Source: Roseomonas sp. (GTDB lineage: Bacteria > Pseudomonadota > Alphaproteobacteria > Acetobacterales > Acetobacteraceae). From it: a DNA stretch of 64,000 nucleotides. Shown piece by piece: positions 35,695-44,397 of this stretch. The position numbers were made by a program, and so were the translations under genes. The stretch lies in assembly GCA_020249145.1 (NCBI GenBank), contig JADCGF010000008.1, positions 35,085 through 99,084 of the forward strand. The letters are read 5' to 3'. A model generated the notes under the pieces. It ran no database searches and was not told the DNA's origin. It worked only from the letters and a program-made list of their open reading frames with translations. The number at the start of each line of letters is the position of its first letter. Within the stretch, counting starts at the first letter, position 1.

Positions 35695-37209
35695 ATGCCA
35701 CACCTTGCCAATCTGGCACGCGAAATACCCGACAAGCCTGCTGCCATCTTCCCCGATAGCGGCGAAAGCCTGAGCTTTCGCGCCCTGGATGAGGCCGCGA
35801 ATCAGGTTGCGCATGGGCTGGCCGCCTTGGGGCTCATGCCAGGGCAGGGTATCGCCCTGCTGTTGGAAAATACGCCGGAATTCCTGATCCTGACCTATGG
35901 CGCCAAGCGCGCCGGCTTGATGGTGACGCCGCTATCCATTCATTTGCGCTCGCATGAGGTGGGCCATGTGCTGCGCGATTCCGGCGCGGTGTTGCTGGCC
36001 GCTGAAGCGGCACTCAGTAGCCTGGCTGGGGCGCTGGACCTTCAGAACCTGCCCCATCGCTTCAGCGTCGGCGGTGCCATTCCAGGTTTTGCGCCGCTGA
36101 GGTCGCTCATGGAAGACCGACCTGTCACCTGGCCCGATGGCGAAAGACCAATCGGGCGCGAGTTTCTTTATTCGTCGGGCACCACCGGCCTGCCCAAAGG
36201 TATTCGTCGCCCGCTCATTCCTTTTGTGGATCGTCACAAGCCTGAATTCGACATGAGCTGGAAGGCCTTCTATGGATTTGATGCGGATACGGTGTATCTT
36301 TCGCCGGCGCCGCTCTATCACGCAGCGCCCAATCGCTATGTCCAGCGTAGCATTGATGGTGGCGGCACGGCGGTGATCACGCGAAAATTCGATGCTGCGT
36401 CGTGTTTGGCGCTGATCGAAAAACATCGCGTCACGCATAGCCAATGGGTGCCCACAATGTTCGTGCGCTTGCTTGCCCTGCCGGATGCGGTGCGAAACGC
36501 TTTCGATCTTTCCAGCCATCGCTGCGCCATTCATGCGGCAGCGCCCTGCCCCATCCCGGTGAAGCGGGCAATGCTGGATTGGTGGGGGCCGATCATCCGC
36601 GAATACTATGCGGGCAGTGAAGGCATTGGTGTTTGCTTTATTGACAGTCAAACATGGCTGCATAAACCCGGCAGTGTGGGCCGCCCCGCCTATGGCGCGG
36701 TGCATATTCTGGATGAGGAAGGCCGCGCGCTCCCACCCGGAGAAATTGGGCGTATCTGGTTCGAAGGCGGGGCGCGCTTCGCCTACCATAATGACCCCGA
36801 AAAAACTGCCGCTGCCTATAATGATCGGGGCTGGGCAACCCTGCATGATCTTGGCTGGCTGGATGCGGAAGGTTTCCTTTTTCTGTCTGACCGCCGGGCG
36901 GACCTGATTCTTTCCGGCGGTGTAAATATTTATCCCGCCGAGATCGAGGCTGTGCTCGGCCTGCATCCGGCGGTGGCCGAAGCCGCGGTGATTGGGGTGC
37001 CGGATGCTGAATTGGGCGAACGCCCGCAGGCATTGGTGGTACCAGGGAATGTCGCGATCAATGCCGCGCTGGCGGAAGCGATTATCGCTCATTGCCGCGC
37101 CCATCTCGGTAGCCTGAAGGTTCCAGTTGCCGTTGAGTTTCTTGAGACATTACCGCGCAGCGAAGCCGGCAAGCTTCTCCGCCGCGTATTGAAGGAACGC
37201 TTCCGCTAA
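35695..37209 (+). CDS. AMP-dependent acyl-CoA synthetase/ligase
   Basis: A 504-residue ANL-superfamily enzyme that activates a carboxylic acid with ATP and joins it to CoA. It has the P-loop YSSGTTGLPKGIRRP near residue 160, the A5 region REYYAGSEGIGVCFID, the hinge DRRADLILSGGVNIYPAEIE and the catalytic Lys in LPRSEAGKLLRRVL. The acid substrate is unknown. It is convergent with the CoA transferase gene and divergent from the acyl-CoA dehydrogenase. Confidence 0.93.
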   Translation: MPHLANLAREIPDKPAAIFPDSGESLSFRALDEAANQVAHGLAALGLMPGQGIALLLENTPEFLILTYGAKRAGLMVTPLSIHLRSHEVGHVLRDSGAVLLAAEAALSSLAGALDLQNLPHRFSVGGAIPGFAPLRSLMEDRPVTWPDGERPIGREFLYSSGTTGLPKGIRRPLIPFVDRHKPEFDMSWKAFYGFDADTVYLSPAPLYHAAPNRYVQRSIDGGGTAVITRKFDAASCLALIEKHRVTHSQWVPTMFVRLLALPDAVRNAFDLSSHRCAIHAAAPCPIPVKRAMLDWWGPIIREYYAGSEGIGVCFIDSQTWLHKPGSVGRPAYGAVHILDEEGRALPPGEIGRIWFEGGARFAYHNDPEKTAAAYNDRGWATLHDLGWLDAEGFLFLSDRRADLILSGGVNIYPAEIEAVLGLHPAVAEAAVIGVPDAELGERPQALVVPGNVAINAALAEAIIAHCRAHLGSLKVPVAVEFLETLPRSEAGKLLRRVLKERFR

Positions 37210-37264
37210 CGGGTGTTTTCCGCACGGTCGCAATGCGGGCCGCCCCAGGTGGCCAGGAACAAAA

Positions 37265-38392
37265 TCATTGCGATGGCGCTGCGGCAACCAGGCTTTCAAT
37301 CTCCGCTGCTGAAAAGCCGAATTCCGCAAGTATTTCGGTGCCATTTTCGCCGCGCAATGGCGGTGTGGCGCCAATGGCTGATGGCGTGCGAGAGAAGCGC
37401 GGCGCAGGTGCTGGTTGCACAGCACCGTGTGCCATGACGAAAGTCTGACGCGCGGTGATATGGGGATGCAAAGGCGCCTCAGCCATGGAAAGGATGGGCG
37501 TGACGCAGCCATCACTATCGGCAAAGATTCCCGCCCATTCATCGCGCGTTCGACCAAGGAATGCTTCCGCCAATCTTGCCTTGTGGGTGGGCCAGGTCGC
37601 AAGATCCATTCGGTTAACGAAATCGGCGCCATCAAGACCCATGCGCTGAAGCATTTCCGCGAAGAAGGCAGGTTCAATGGGACCAACAGCAACATGGCCG
37701 CCGCAAGCGCAGGCATAGCTGCCGTAAAAACTGGCGGCGCCATCAAGGAAGTTTGCGGCCCGCGCGGCTTTCCAACGCCCCTGCGCGAGCATGCCATAGA
37801 TAGGCGCCATCAGCAGCGCCGCACCATCCACCATGGCGGCATCCACCACCTGGCCGCGGCCGGAATTGGCGCGTTCGATAAACGCCGCCAGTACACCTAG
37901 CGCCAGCAGCATTCCGCCGCCGCCATAATCACCGATGAGATTGAGTGGCGGCGGCGGCGGGCGATCAGCATCGCCAATGGCATGCAGTGCCCCGGTCAAT
38001 GAGATGTAGTTGATGTCATGCCCCGCGCGTTTCGCGAGTGGTCCGGCCTGCCCCCATCCTGTCATGCGGCCATAGATCAGGCGCGGATTTGCCTGGAGCA
38101 GCGGTTCCGGGCCAAGGCCAAGCCGTTCCATGACCCCTGGCCGGAAGCCTTCAATCAACGCATCGGCTTGCAGGGTCATGCGCCTCAAGGCTTCAACAGC
38201 GGTCGGATTTTTGAGATCAAGAGACAGGGACCGACGCCCACGCAGAACGACATCATCGCGCGTACCGGGCGGGCCTTCGGGGCGATCAATGCGGATCACC
38301 CGCGCCCCCATATCGGCCAGCAACATCGCGCAGAAGGGACCTGGCCCAATCCCTGCCAGTTCCAGCACTGTGATGCCGTTAAGCGCGCCCAT
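37265..38392 (-). CDS. CaiB/BaiF-family CoA transferase, alpha-methylacyl-CoA racemase-like
   Basis: A 375-residue family III CoA-transferase fold. [25 protein letters not shown] is the N-terminal signature; [18 protein letters not shown] and [16 protein letters not shown] carry the His and Asp equivalent to the racemase catalytic residues of AMACR. It most likely epimerises 2-methylacyl-CoA esters; CoA transfer is the alternative. The synthetase and dehydrogenase nearby suggest branched-chain fatty acid breakdown. Confidence 0.88.
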   Translation of the reverse strand: MGALNGITVLELAGIGPGPFCAMLLADMGARVIRIDRPEGPPGTRDDVVLRGRRSLSLDLKNPTAVEALRRMTLQADALIEGFRPGVMERLGLGPEPLLQANPRLIYGRMTGWGQAGPLAKRAGHDINYISLTGALHAIGDADRPPPPPLNLIGDYGGGGMLLALGVLAAFIERANSGRGQVVDAAMVDGAALLMAPIYGMLAQGRWKAARAANFLDGAASFYGSYACACGGHVAVGPIEPAFFAEMLQRMGLDGADFVNRMDLATWPTHKARLAEAFLGRTRDEWAGIFADSDGCVTPILSMAEAPLHPHITARQTFVMAHGAVQPAPAPRFSRTPSAIGATPPLRGENGTEILAEFGFSAAEIESLVAAAPSQ

Positions 38393-38665
38393 GGACTCCC
38401 CCTGCGATTTTGCCCGGAAAACTCTAGCGGCTGCGTTTCAATGCGTCATGTGTTTTGAGCGAAAGGCGCGGCGTTGCTTGTGACCAAAAGCGCCATTCGA
38501 TTGACTGCGGGCGCGACCGCTTCCTCACGGGTTGGGCATGGCCACCTGGCGCATGGGGCTACCACCCCTGAACATATCTGGTTGTGCATGTCTCGGGCGA
38601 TATCGTGAAGGCGCGTCAAACCGCGCCGCATAACCATCTGGCTGGGTGGCGGATCATGATTGCGG

Positions 38666-39442
38666 TTAAGATAGCTTTCGCGCCAGCAAAAACAACCGCC
38701 GAAACGGCAGCAGCACCGCCCCATCCGCCTCAGGCGGATAGGCCGCGCGCATCGCCGCCGCATATTCCGCCAAGAAACCCTTGCTCCCTTCCGCGCCCAG
38801 CGCATCCAGAAAAGGCCGTAGGCTTGTTCCCATGGCCCAGCGCAGCACCGGGTCTTCGCCGCGCAATACATGGATATATTCCGTCACCCACATCTCAAGC
38901 GCCGAAACACGCGGCGAGAGCAGCGCATAATACACTTCCGGCGCCAAAATGGCGGGCGCGCTTTTCACGCGGCGCAACACCTCCGCCCAAGGCCCTGCCC
39001 GCGCAATCCTATCCTGTTCCGCGCGCAGGGGTGCCGCATGCATGGATGGCATTTGCACGGCCAGCACGCCGCCAGGGGCAAGGCAGTCCAACAGGCGCGG
39101 AAACAGCGCCTCATGCCCATCCAGCCATTGCAGCGCGGCATTGCTGAAAATCACATCCACGGGCGCTTCAGGCTTCCAGGTGCTGATATCCGCCTGCGCC
39201 GTCTCAAACCCTGCCGCCGCGGCCTTGGCGAGCATGGCCGCGCTGCCATCCACCCCCATCACCCGCGCGCCGAGAAAGCGCGCCGCCAATACCGGCAGCG
39301 CATTGCCTGCACCGCAGCCCAAATCCACCACAAGCTTCGGCGCCGCATGGGGAATGCGCGCAATCAAATCTAGCGCCGGGCGCAGCCTTTCATCCTCAAA
39401 CTGCAAATAGGTCTTGGCGTCCCAAATATCCTTGCGCGTCAC
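38666..39442 (-). CDS. tam: Trans-aconitate 2-methyltransferase (Tam)
   Basis: A 258-residue SAM methyltransferase. Motif I VVDLGCGAGNALPVLAARF near residue 38, acidic VMGVDGSAAML, and motif IV DVIFSNAALQWLDGH fit class I enzymes. The C-terminal EMWVTEYIHVLRGEDPVLRW and GTSLRPFLDAL are specific to trans-aconitate 2-methyltransferase, which removes the TCA inhibitor trans-aconitate. Its start overlaps the patatin stop (ATGA). The 273 bases beyond its end hold no ORF I can support. Confidence 0.9.
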   Translation of the reverse strand: MTRKDIWDAKTYLQFEDERLRPALDLIARIPHAAPKLVVDLGCGAGNALPVLAARFLGARVMGVDGSAAMLAKAAAAGFETAQADISTWKPEAPVDVIFSNAALQWLDGHEALFPRLLDCLAPGGVLAVQMPSMHAAPLRAEQDRIARAGPWAEVLRRVKSAPAILAPEVYYALLSPRVSALEMWVTEYIHVLRGEDPVLRWAMGTSLRPFLDALGAEGSKGFLAEYAAAMRAAYPPEADGAVLLPFRRLFLLARKLS

Positions 39443-40542
39443 AGAAAACGTTCCCGGATATCCACGCTACTTTCACGGCCGAGCTTGTCAAAATGTTCTG
39501 TCAGCCATTTCTCTGCCGCTTCGCGCCCGAATTGGCGCAGCATGCACAGAAATTCCCAATCACCATTGAATTTAGTCGAAAGCTTGAAGGACCGCAGCCT
39601 GTCCTCATCCTCGATCAAATGAATGAACAGGCGCCGATAGCGCGGCTGTTCCAAGCGCCCCGCATCCAATAGCCGCTGCACGAAATCAATCGCGCGCATT
39701 TCGGCCATCAGGCTGCCATTGAAGGTGATTTCATTCAGCCGATTGACGATATCCGAAGCACTCGTCGGCATTTCTTCGCGCACTTGCGGGTTCAATTGGA
39801 TCAGCATGATATCGGGCGGCCCGCCCTGTTCATATAGCGGCCATAACGCGGGATTACCCAGATATCCGCCATCCCAATAGGATTCGCCTTCAATCTCCAC
39901 CGCCTTGAAGACCTGCGGCAGGCAGGCGGAAGCCAGCAGCACTTCCGCATCCAATTCCCGCCGCGTGAAGACGCGCGGCTTGCCGGTGCGCACATTGGTG
40001 GCCGAAACAAACAGGCGCGGCGCCTTGGTTTCTTCACGCAAGCGTTCGAAATCAATGCTCTGCTTCAGCGCATCGCGTAGCGGATTGTAATTGATCGGAA
40101 AGGGATTGATCTGATAGGGCGAAAGCACGCGCGATAGCGTATCAAAAGTGCGATAGGCGAAGGACCAGGTCAGGTCATGCCCCCACATCGCCTTTTCCCA
40201 GGGCAGCGCCTGCAAGGGGCTCATCGCCAGATTGGCGGCCATGCTGCGCCAGAAACGATCCAGCGCCTTGATGGCACCGGCAGGCCCGCTTTCGATCAAG
40301 CCCTGCACCACCATCGCGCCATTGATGGCGCCGGCTGAGGTGCCCGAAAATCCATCGAAATCTATGCGTTCATCTTCCAGCAGCCGTTCCATGGCACCCC
40401 AGGTGAAGGCGCCATGCGTGCCGCCGCCCTGCAAGGCCAGGCTGATCCGCTTCTTCGCCACGGGCTTCGCAACAGCAGGCGATGCCGGGTCATCCATCGG
40501 CGCCCCGGCCCCCTTCCCTGCCGGGATGTTTGCGTCCATCAC
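39439..40542 (-). CDS. Patatin-like phospholipase family protein
   Basis: A 367-residue lipid acyl hydrolase of the RssA/patatin type. The oxyanion hole LQGGGTHGAFTWGAMERLL is followed by the nucleophile elbow GFSGTSAGAINGAM (GxSxG), and the catalytic Asp is in YWDGGYLGNPAL (DGG). No signal peptide is visible, so it is cytoplasmic or peripheral. It sits in a run of overlapping genes (3-hydroxybutyrate dehydrogenase, patatin, Tam), suggesting a lipid or polyhydroxybutyrate link. Confidence 0.9.
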   Translation of the reverse strand: MMDANIPAGKGAGAPMDDPASPAVAKPVAKKRISLALQGGGTHGAFTWGAMERLLEDERIDFDGFSGTSAGAINGAMVVQGLIESGPAGAIKALDRFWRSMAANLAMSPLQALPWEKAMWGHDLTWSFAYRTFDTLSRVLSPYQINPFPINYNPLRDALKQSIDFERLREETKAPRLFVSATNVRTGKPRVFTRRELDAEVLLASACLPQVFKAVEIEGESYWDGGYLGNPALWPLYEQGGPPDIMLIQLNPQVREEMPTSASDIVNRLNEITFNGSLMAEMRAIDFVQRLLDAGRLEQPRYRRLFIHLIEDEDRLRSFKLSTKFNGDWEFLCMLRQFGREAAEKWLTEHFDKLGRESSVDIRERFL

Positions 40543-41333
40543 GCAGCCATCCAGCCGCCATCAATGGAAAGCGCTGCGCCATTCACCGCGCCAGAACCGG
40601 GGCCGCAGAGGTAAAGCGCCATGCGCGCAATATCCTCAACCTCAATCCAGCGGCGCGATGGCTGCTTCACCAGCAAATGATCGCGCAGCGCCGCTTCTTC
40701 CGAAATGCCAAACTTATCCGCAAGCGGCTTCACCTGCGCTTCCGCCAAGGGTGTTCGCACAAAGCCAGGGCAGATCGCATTGCACGTGATGGGTGTTTCC
40801 GCGACTTCCAAAGCCACCACCTTGGTCATGCCCACCACGCCATGCTTGGCCGCCACATAAGCAACCTTGAAGGGGCTCGCGACCAGCCCATGCGCGGAAG
40901 CGATATTGATGATCCGCCCCCAACCGCGCCGCCTCATCCCCGGCAGCGCCGCGCGTGTTGCGTGGAAATTGGACGACATATTGATGGCGATGATCGCATC
41001 CCATTTGTCTTCTGGGAAATCCTCGATGGGGCTCACGAATTGGATGCCGGCATTGTTCACCAGAATATCAACGCCACCGAAAGCGGCTTCGGCTTCCGCC
41101 ACCATGGCGCGCACGCCGGCAGGCTTCGACAGATCAGCGCCCAAATAGGGCGCATCCCCGCCCCCCATCGCCGCCCCCACCTTAGCGCGGGCGGCGGCGA
41201 TATCCTCGGGCCGACCCATGCCATTCAGCATCACCTTGGCCCCCGCCTCGGCCAACAGCAGCGCAATCCCAAGCCCAATGCCGGAGGTTGAACCGGTAAC
41301 GAGCGCATTGCGCCCCGCAAGCGTGCGATCCAT
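40539..41333 (-). CDS. 3-hydroxybutyrate dehydrogenase, SDR family
   Basis: A 264-residue SDR with VTGSTSGIGLGIALLLAEAGA, NNAGIQFVSPIEDFPEDKWD, the active-site Ser in INIASAHGLVASPFK and YVAAKHGVVGMTK (Tyr/Lys). NAICPGFVRTPLAEAQ and the C-terminal GAALSIDGGWMAA are typical of D-3-hydroxybutyrate dehydrogenase (BdhA), which oxidises 3-hydroxybutyrate to acetoacetate with NAD. Its last bases overlap the patatin start. Confidence 0.92.
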   Translation of the reverse strand: MDRTLAGRNALVTGSTSGIGLGIALLLAEAGAKVMLNGMGRPEDIAAARAKVGAAMGGGDAPYLGADLSKPAGVRAMVAEAEAAFGGVDILVNNAGIQFVSPIEDFPEDKWDAIIAINMSSNFHATRAALPGMRRRGWGRIINIASAHGLVASPFKVAYVAAKHGVVGMTKVVALEVAETPITCNAICPGFVRTPLAEAQVKPLADKFGISEEAALRDHLLVKQPSRRWIEVEDIARMALYLCGPGSGAVNGAALSIDGGWMAA

Positions 41334-41394
41334 GAAACACCTGTGTCAGATTAAGTTGACAGCTTTTAGCCGGGAATGCAGCGGAAAGGAAACA

Positions 41395-41441
41395 GGGGGC
41401 GCTGCCCCCAGACCCCCGCCGGGGAGACCGTGTCTCCCCGG
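41395..41441. repeat. Two GC-rich hairpins between 3-hydroxybutyrate dehydrogenase and serA genes
   Basis: GGGGGC-GCT-GCCCCC (41395-41409) and a perfect ten-base stem CCGGGGAGAC-CGT-GTCTCCCCGG (41419-41441) lie between serA's end (41455) and the dehydrogenase start (41333). They probably terminate serA. Elements of this kind may also be dispersed intergenic repeats. Confidence 0.55.
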
Positions 41442-41454
41442 ACCCCGCCAATAC

Positions 41455-42705
41455 TTAGTGCCGTTCGTAGATCAATCGCGCGCGGATCGTGCCGGGCAGG
41501 GCGCGGAGTTCGGCCAGAATCTCCTCGGCCTCCTTCCGTGCCTCGGCACTGTCAATCACCAGATAGCCAATATTGCCCGACGTCTGCAGATACTGCGCCG
41601 AGATATTCAAGCCGCGCCGGCCAAAGATTTCGTTGATGCGCGAAAGCATCCCGGGCGTGTCCCGATGTGCATGAGTCCATCGCGCGCCCGATGGCCGCGC
41701 CGGCAATTGCACCTGCGGGAAATTCACCGCGCCAAAAGTCGCCGCCGTATCCGAAAAATCAATCAACTTCCGCGCCACTTCCTGCCCGATGCGCGATTGC
41801 GCTTCCCCCGTGCTGCCACCGATATGCGGGGTCAGGATGGCAGTCGGGATGCCCTGTAAGGGGGAGACAAACGCCTCCCCATTGCGGGATGGCTCCACGG
41901 GGAAAACATCCACAGCAGCCCCCAACACATGACCATCCTGCAAAGCGCGCGCGAGCGCTTCCAGATCCACCACCGTGCCGCGCGCATTATTCACGAAAAC
42001 CGCGCCTGGCTTCATGGCACGAATCGCGGCTTCCCCGATCATGCCCATGGTCTCAGCGGTTTCGGGCACATGCACCGTCACGGCATCGGATTCGGCCAGC
42101 AGCGCATGCAGGCTAGGCATGGGCTGGGCATTGCCATGCGGCAGCTTGGTGGTGTGATCGTAATAGATCACCCGCATGCCAAAGGCTTCCGCCAGCACGG
42201 AAAGCTGCGCGCCGATATTGCCATAGCCGATAATGCCCAGCGTCTTGCCGCGCACTTCCCAGCTATTGGCCGCCGATTTGTCCCATTCCCCACGATGCGC
42301 CGCATTGGATTTCGGAAACACGCCGCGCATCATCATGATGATCTCGCCAAGCGTGAGTTCCGCAACCGACCGCGTATTGGAAAATGGCGCATTGAATACC
42401 GGAATGCCGCGCGAAGCCGCCGCTTCCAACGCTACCTGGTTGGTGCCGATGCAAAAGCAGCCAATGGTGATCAACCTGTCCGCCGCCGCCAGCACTTCTT
42501 CCGTCACCTGGGTGCGAGACCTTATGCCCAGCACATGCACGCCCTTCAGCGCGCGCGCCAGCACTGGGCCATCCAGCGCCTTGGTTTCGCGTTTCACGGA
42601 ACGATAGCCAGCATCGGCCAGCAGCTCGACAGCGCTATCGGAGATACCCTCAAGCAACAGGATCTTGATCTTGTCCTTGGGGAGAGAGAGGCGGGTAGGG
42701 CTCAT
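41455..42705 (-). CDS. serA: D-3-phosphoglycerate dehydrogenase (SerA), E. coli type with ACT domain
   Basis: A 416-residue first enzyme of serine biosynthesis. CIGTNQVALEAAASRGIPVFN, the Rossmann motif LGIIGYGNIGAQLSVLAEAFG and ILTPHIGGSTGEAQ (catalytic His) are present. The C-terminal ACT domain (HRDTPGMLSRINEIFGRRGLNI) should bind serine for feedback inhibition. The length and ACT arrangement match the short E. coli SerA type rather than the longer type 1 enzymes. It is followed on the minus strand by GC-rich hairpins. Confidence 0.94.
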   Translation of the reverse strand: MSPTRLSLPKDKIKILLLEGISDSAVELLADAGYRSVKRETKALDGPVLARALKGVHVLGIRSRTQVTEEVLAAADRLITIGCFCIGTNQVALEAAASRGIPVFNAPFSNTRSVAELTLGEIIMMMRGVFPKSNAAHRGEWDKSAANSWEVRGKTLGIIGYGNIGAQLSVLAEAFGMRVIYYDHTTKLPHGNAQPMPSLHALLAESDAVTVHVPETAETMGMIGEAAIRAMKPGAVFVNNARGTVVDLEALARALQDGHVLGAAVDVFPVEPSRNGEAFVSPLQGIPTAILTPHIGGSTGEAQSRIGQEVARKLIDFSDTAATFGAVNFPQVQLPARPSGARWTHAHRDTPGMLSRINEIFGRRGLNISAQYLQTSGNIGYLVIDSAEARKEAEEILAELRALPGTIRARLIYERH

Positions 42706-42838
42706 GGGAGGCGGTTCCTGCGCCTCATTCGGCCCGGTTTCAAGGGTAAATCCGCCCAGCGCGGCTTAGCCCTTGCCGTAATCGCATCTTGCGACGCATT
42801 GTGGCGCCGCAACATAAGCCTTTTGCCTGGGATAGAAG

Positions 42839-44023
42839 ATGGATTTCGCCGCCCTTTCCGAATGGGTCAATCTGGCCATACGCTGGCTGCACCTGATCAC
42901 AGGCATCGCCTGGATCGGGGCGTCCTTCTATTTCATTGCGCTGGACAATCAGCTTGACCCGCCGGCGGATGGGAACCCGCTGGTGCGGGGCGAGCAATGG
43001 GCGGTGCATGGCGGGGGGTTCTATTACAAGCGCAAATACAAGCTGGCGCCGGAAAGGCTGCCCGAGAAACTCCACTGGTTCAAATGGGAAGCCTATTGGA
43101 CCTGGATCAGCGGCTTTGCGCTTTTCGTGCTGATCTATTGGGGCCAGGCTTCGACTTATTTGATTGACCCGGCCGTGATGCCCCTTTCCCCCTGGCAGGC
43201 CATTGGCATCAGCGCCGGCATGCTGGTGGGCGGTTGGGTTGCCTATGATTTGGTGTGCCGATCCAAGCTTGGGGAGAATGAGGCGCTGTTAGGTGTGATC
43301 GGCGCCGTGGCGCTGGCCGTGGTCGCCTATGTTTCCTGCAAGATATTCTCGGGCCGCGGCGCTTTTTTGCAGGTGGGCGCCATGACCGGCACCATCATGG
43401 TTGCCAATGTGGCCATGGTGATCATCCCCGGCCAGCGCAAAATGGTGGCGGCGATGAGCGCCGGCGCCACGCCGGACCCCAAATATGGCCGCTGGGGCAA
43501 GCAAAGGAGTGTGCATAACACCTACCTGACGCTGCCGGTGCTGTTCATCATGATCTCGCCCCATTACCCCATGACCTGGCAGCACCCGCTGAATTGGCTG
43601 ATCCTGCTGGTGATTGGCTTGGCCGGCGCCTTGGTGCGGCAGTATTTCGTGCTGCGCCAACAAGGGCGGAACGCGCTTTGGCTGCCCGGCGGCGCGGTGG
43701 CGGCCATGATCGCGGCCTTCTTCATCGTGCAATCCGGCAAGAAGGATTTCTCCACCGCCGAGGTGCCGACCTTTTCCGAAGTTCAGGCCATTGTCGCCGC
43801 CCATTGCGTGAGCTGCCACGCTGCCCGCCCAAGCTTTGAAGGCATCGCGGTGGCCCCCAAGGGCGTGATCATGGAAAGCCCGGCGCAAATCCGCCGTTGG
43901 GCGGCTTCCATGCGCCAGCAGGTGCAGACCGAAGCCATGCCCCCCGGCAATATGACCGAAATGACGACCGAGCAACGCGCCAAGCTGATCGCCTGGGTCG
44001 CCGCCGGCGCGCCCTTGGAGTGA
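42839..44023 (+). CDS. puuD: Urate hydroxylase PuuD, membrane protein with C-terminal cytochrome c domain
   Basis: A 394-residue membrane urate oxidase. The N-terminal two thirds hold about eight helices with LIRWLHLITGIAWIGASFYF-like and GGFYYKRKYKLAPERLPEKLHW motifs typical of PuuD. The C-terminus carries a cytochrome c domain with CxxCH (AAHCVSCHAARP, near residue 322) and a likely Met ligand in EAMPPGNMTEM. It oxidises urate to 5-hydroxyisourate, passing electrons to the respiratory chain. The next gene, uraH, uses that product. Relative position and length fit well. Confidence 0.93.
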   Translation: MDFAALSEWVNLAIRWLHLITGIAWIGASFYFIALDNQLDPPADGNPLVRGEQWAVHGGGFYYKRKYKLAPERLPEKLHWFKWEAYWTWISGFALFVLIYWGQASTYLIDPAVMPLSPWQAIGISAGMLVGGWVAYDLVCRSKLGENEALLGVIGAVALAVVAYVSCKIFSGRGAFLQVGAMTGTIMVANVAMVIIPGQRKMVAAMSAGATPDPKYGRWGKQRSVHNTYLTLPVLFIMISPHYPMTWQHPLNWLILLVIGLAGALVRQYFVLRQQGRNALWLPGGAVAAMIAAFFIVQSGKKDFSTAEVPTFSEVQAIVAAHCVSCHAARPSFEGIAVAPKGVIMESPAQIRRWAASMRQQVQTEAMPPGNMTEMTTEQRAKLIAWVAAGAPLE

Positions 44024-44034
44024 AGGAAAACACC

Positions 44035-44397
44035 ATGGCCCGCAGCGGACCCGGTTCCCTTTCCACACATGTGCTGAATACGGCTGAGGGCATCCCCGCC
44101 GAGGGCATGGCGGTGGAGCTTTGGCGCATGGACCCCACGGCAGTTTTGGTGGTGACGCGGCGCACCAATGCCGATGGCCGCACCGATGGCCCTTTGATGG
44201 CACAGGCGGATTTCATCCCCGGGCGCTATGAATTGCGCTTCGCGGTTGCTGAGTATTTCCGCGCCCGCGGCCAGGGGGCGGCGCTGCCCTATTTGGATGT
44301 GGTGACGCTGGCCGTGGGGTTATCGGCGGGCCAGGGGCATTACCATGTTCCGCTGCTGTGCTCGCCCTGGAGTTACGCGACGTATCGTGGGTCTTGA
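44035..44397 (+). CDS. uraH: 5-hydroxyisourate hydrolase (UraH/PucM, transthyretin-like)
   Basis: A 120-residue transthyretin-like hydrolase that opens 5-hydroxyisourate to OHCU. STHVLNTAEGIPAEGM holds the N-terminal catalytic His, GRYELRFAVAEYF the middle and YHVPLLCSPWSYATYRGS the C-terminal catalytic motif. It starts at ATG 44035, 11 bases after puuD. Its last 135 bases recur, diverged, at 46355-46489 on the far side of an inserted ATPase gene. The protein itself is full length. An OHCU decarboxylase gene is not in the window. Confidence 0.94.
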   Translation: MARSGPGSLSTHVLNTAEGIPAEGMAVELWRMDPTAVLVVTRRTNADGRTDGPLMAQADFIPGRYELRFAVAEYFRARGQGAALPYLDVVTLAVGLSAGQGHYHVPLLCSPWSYATYRGS

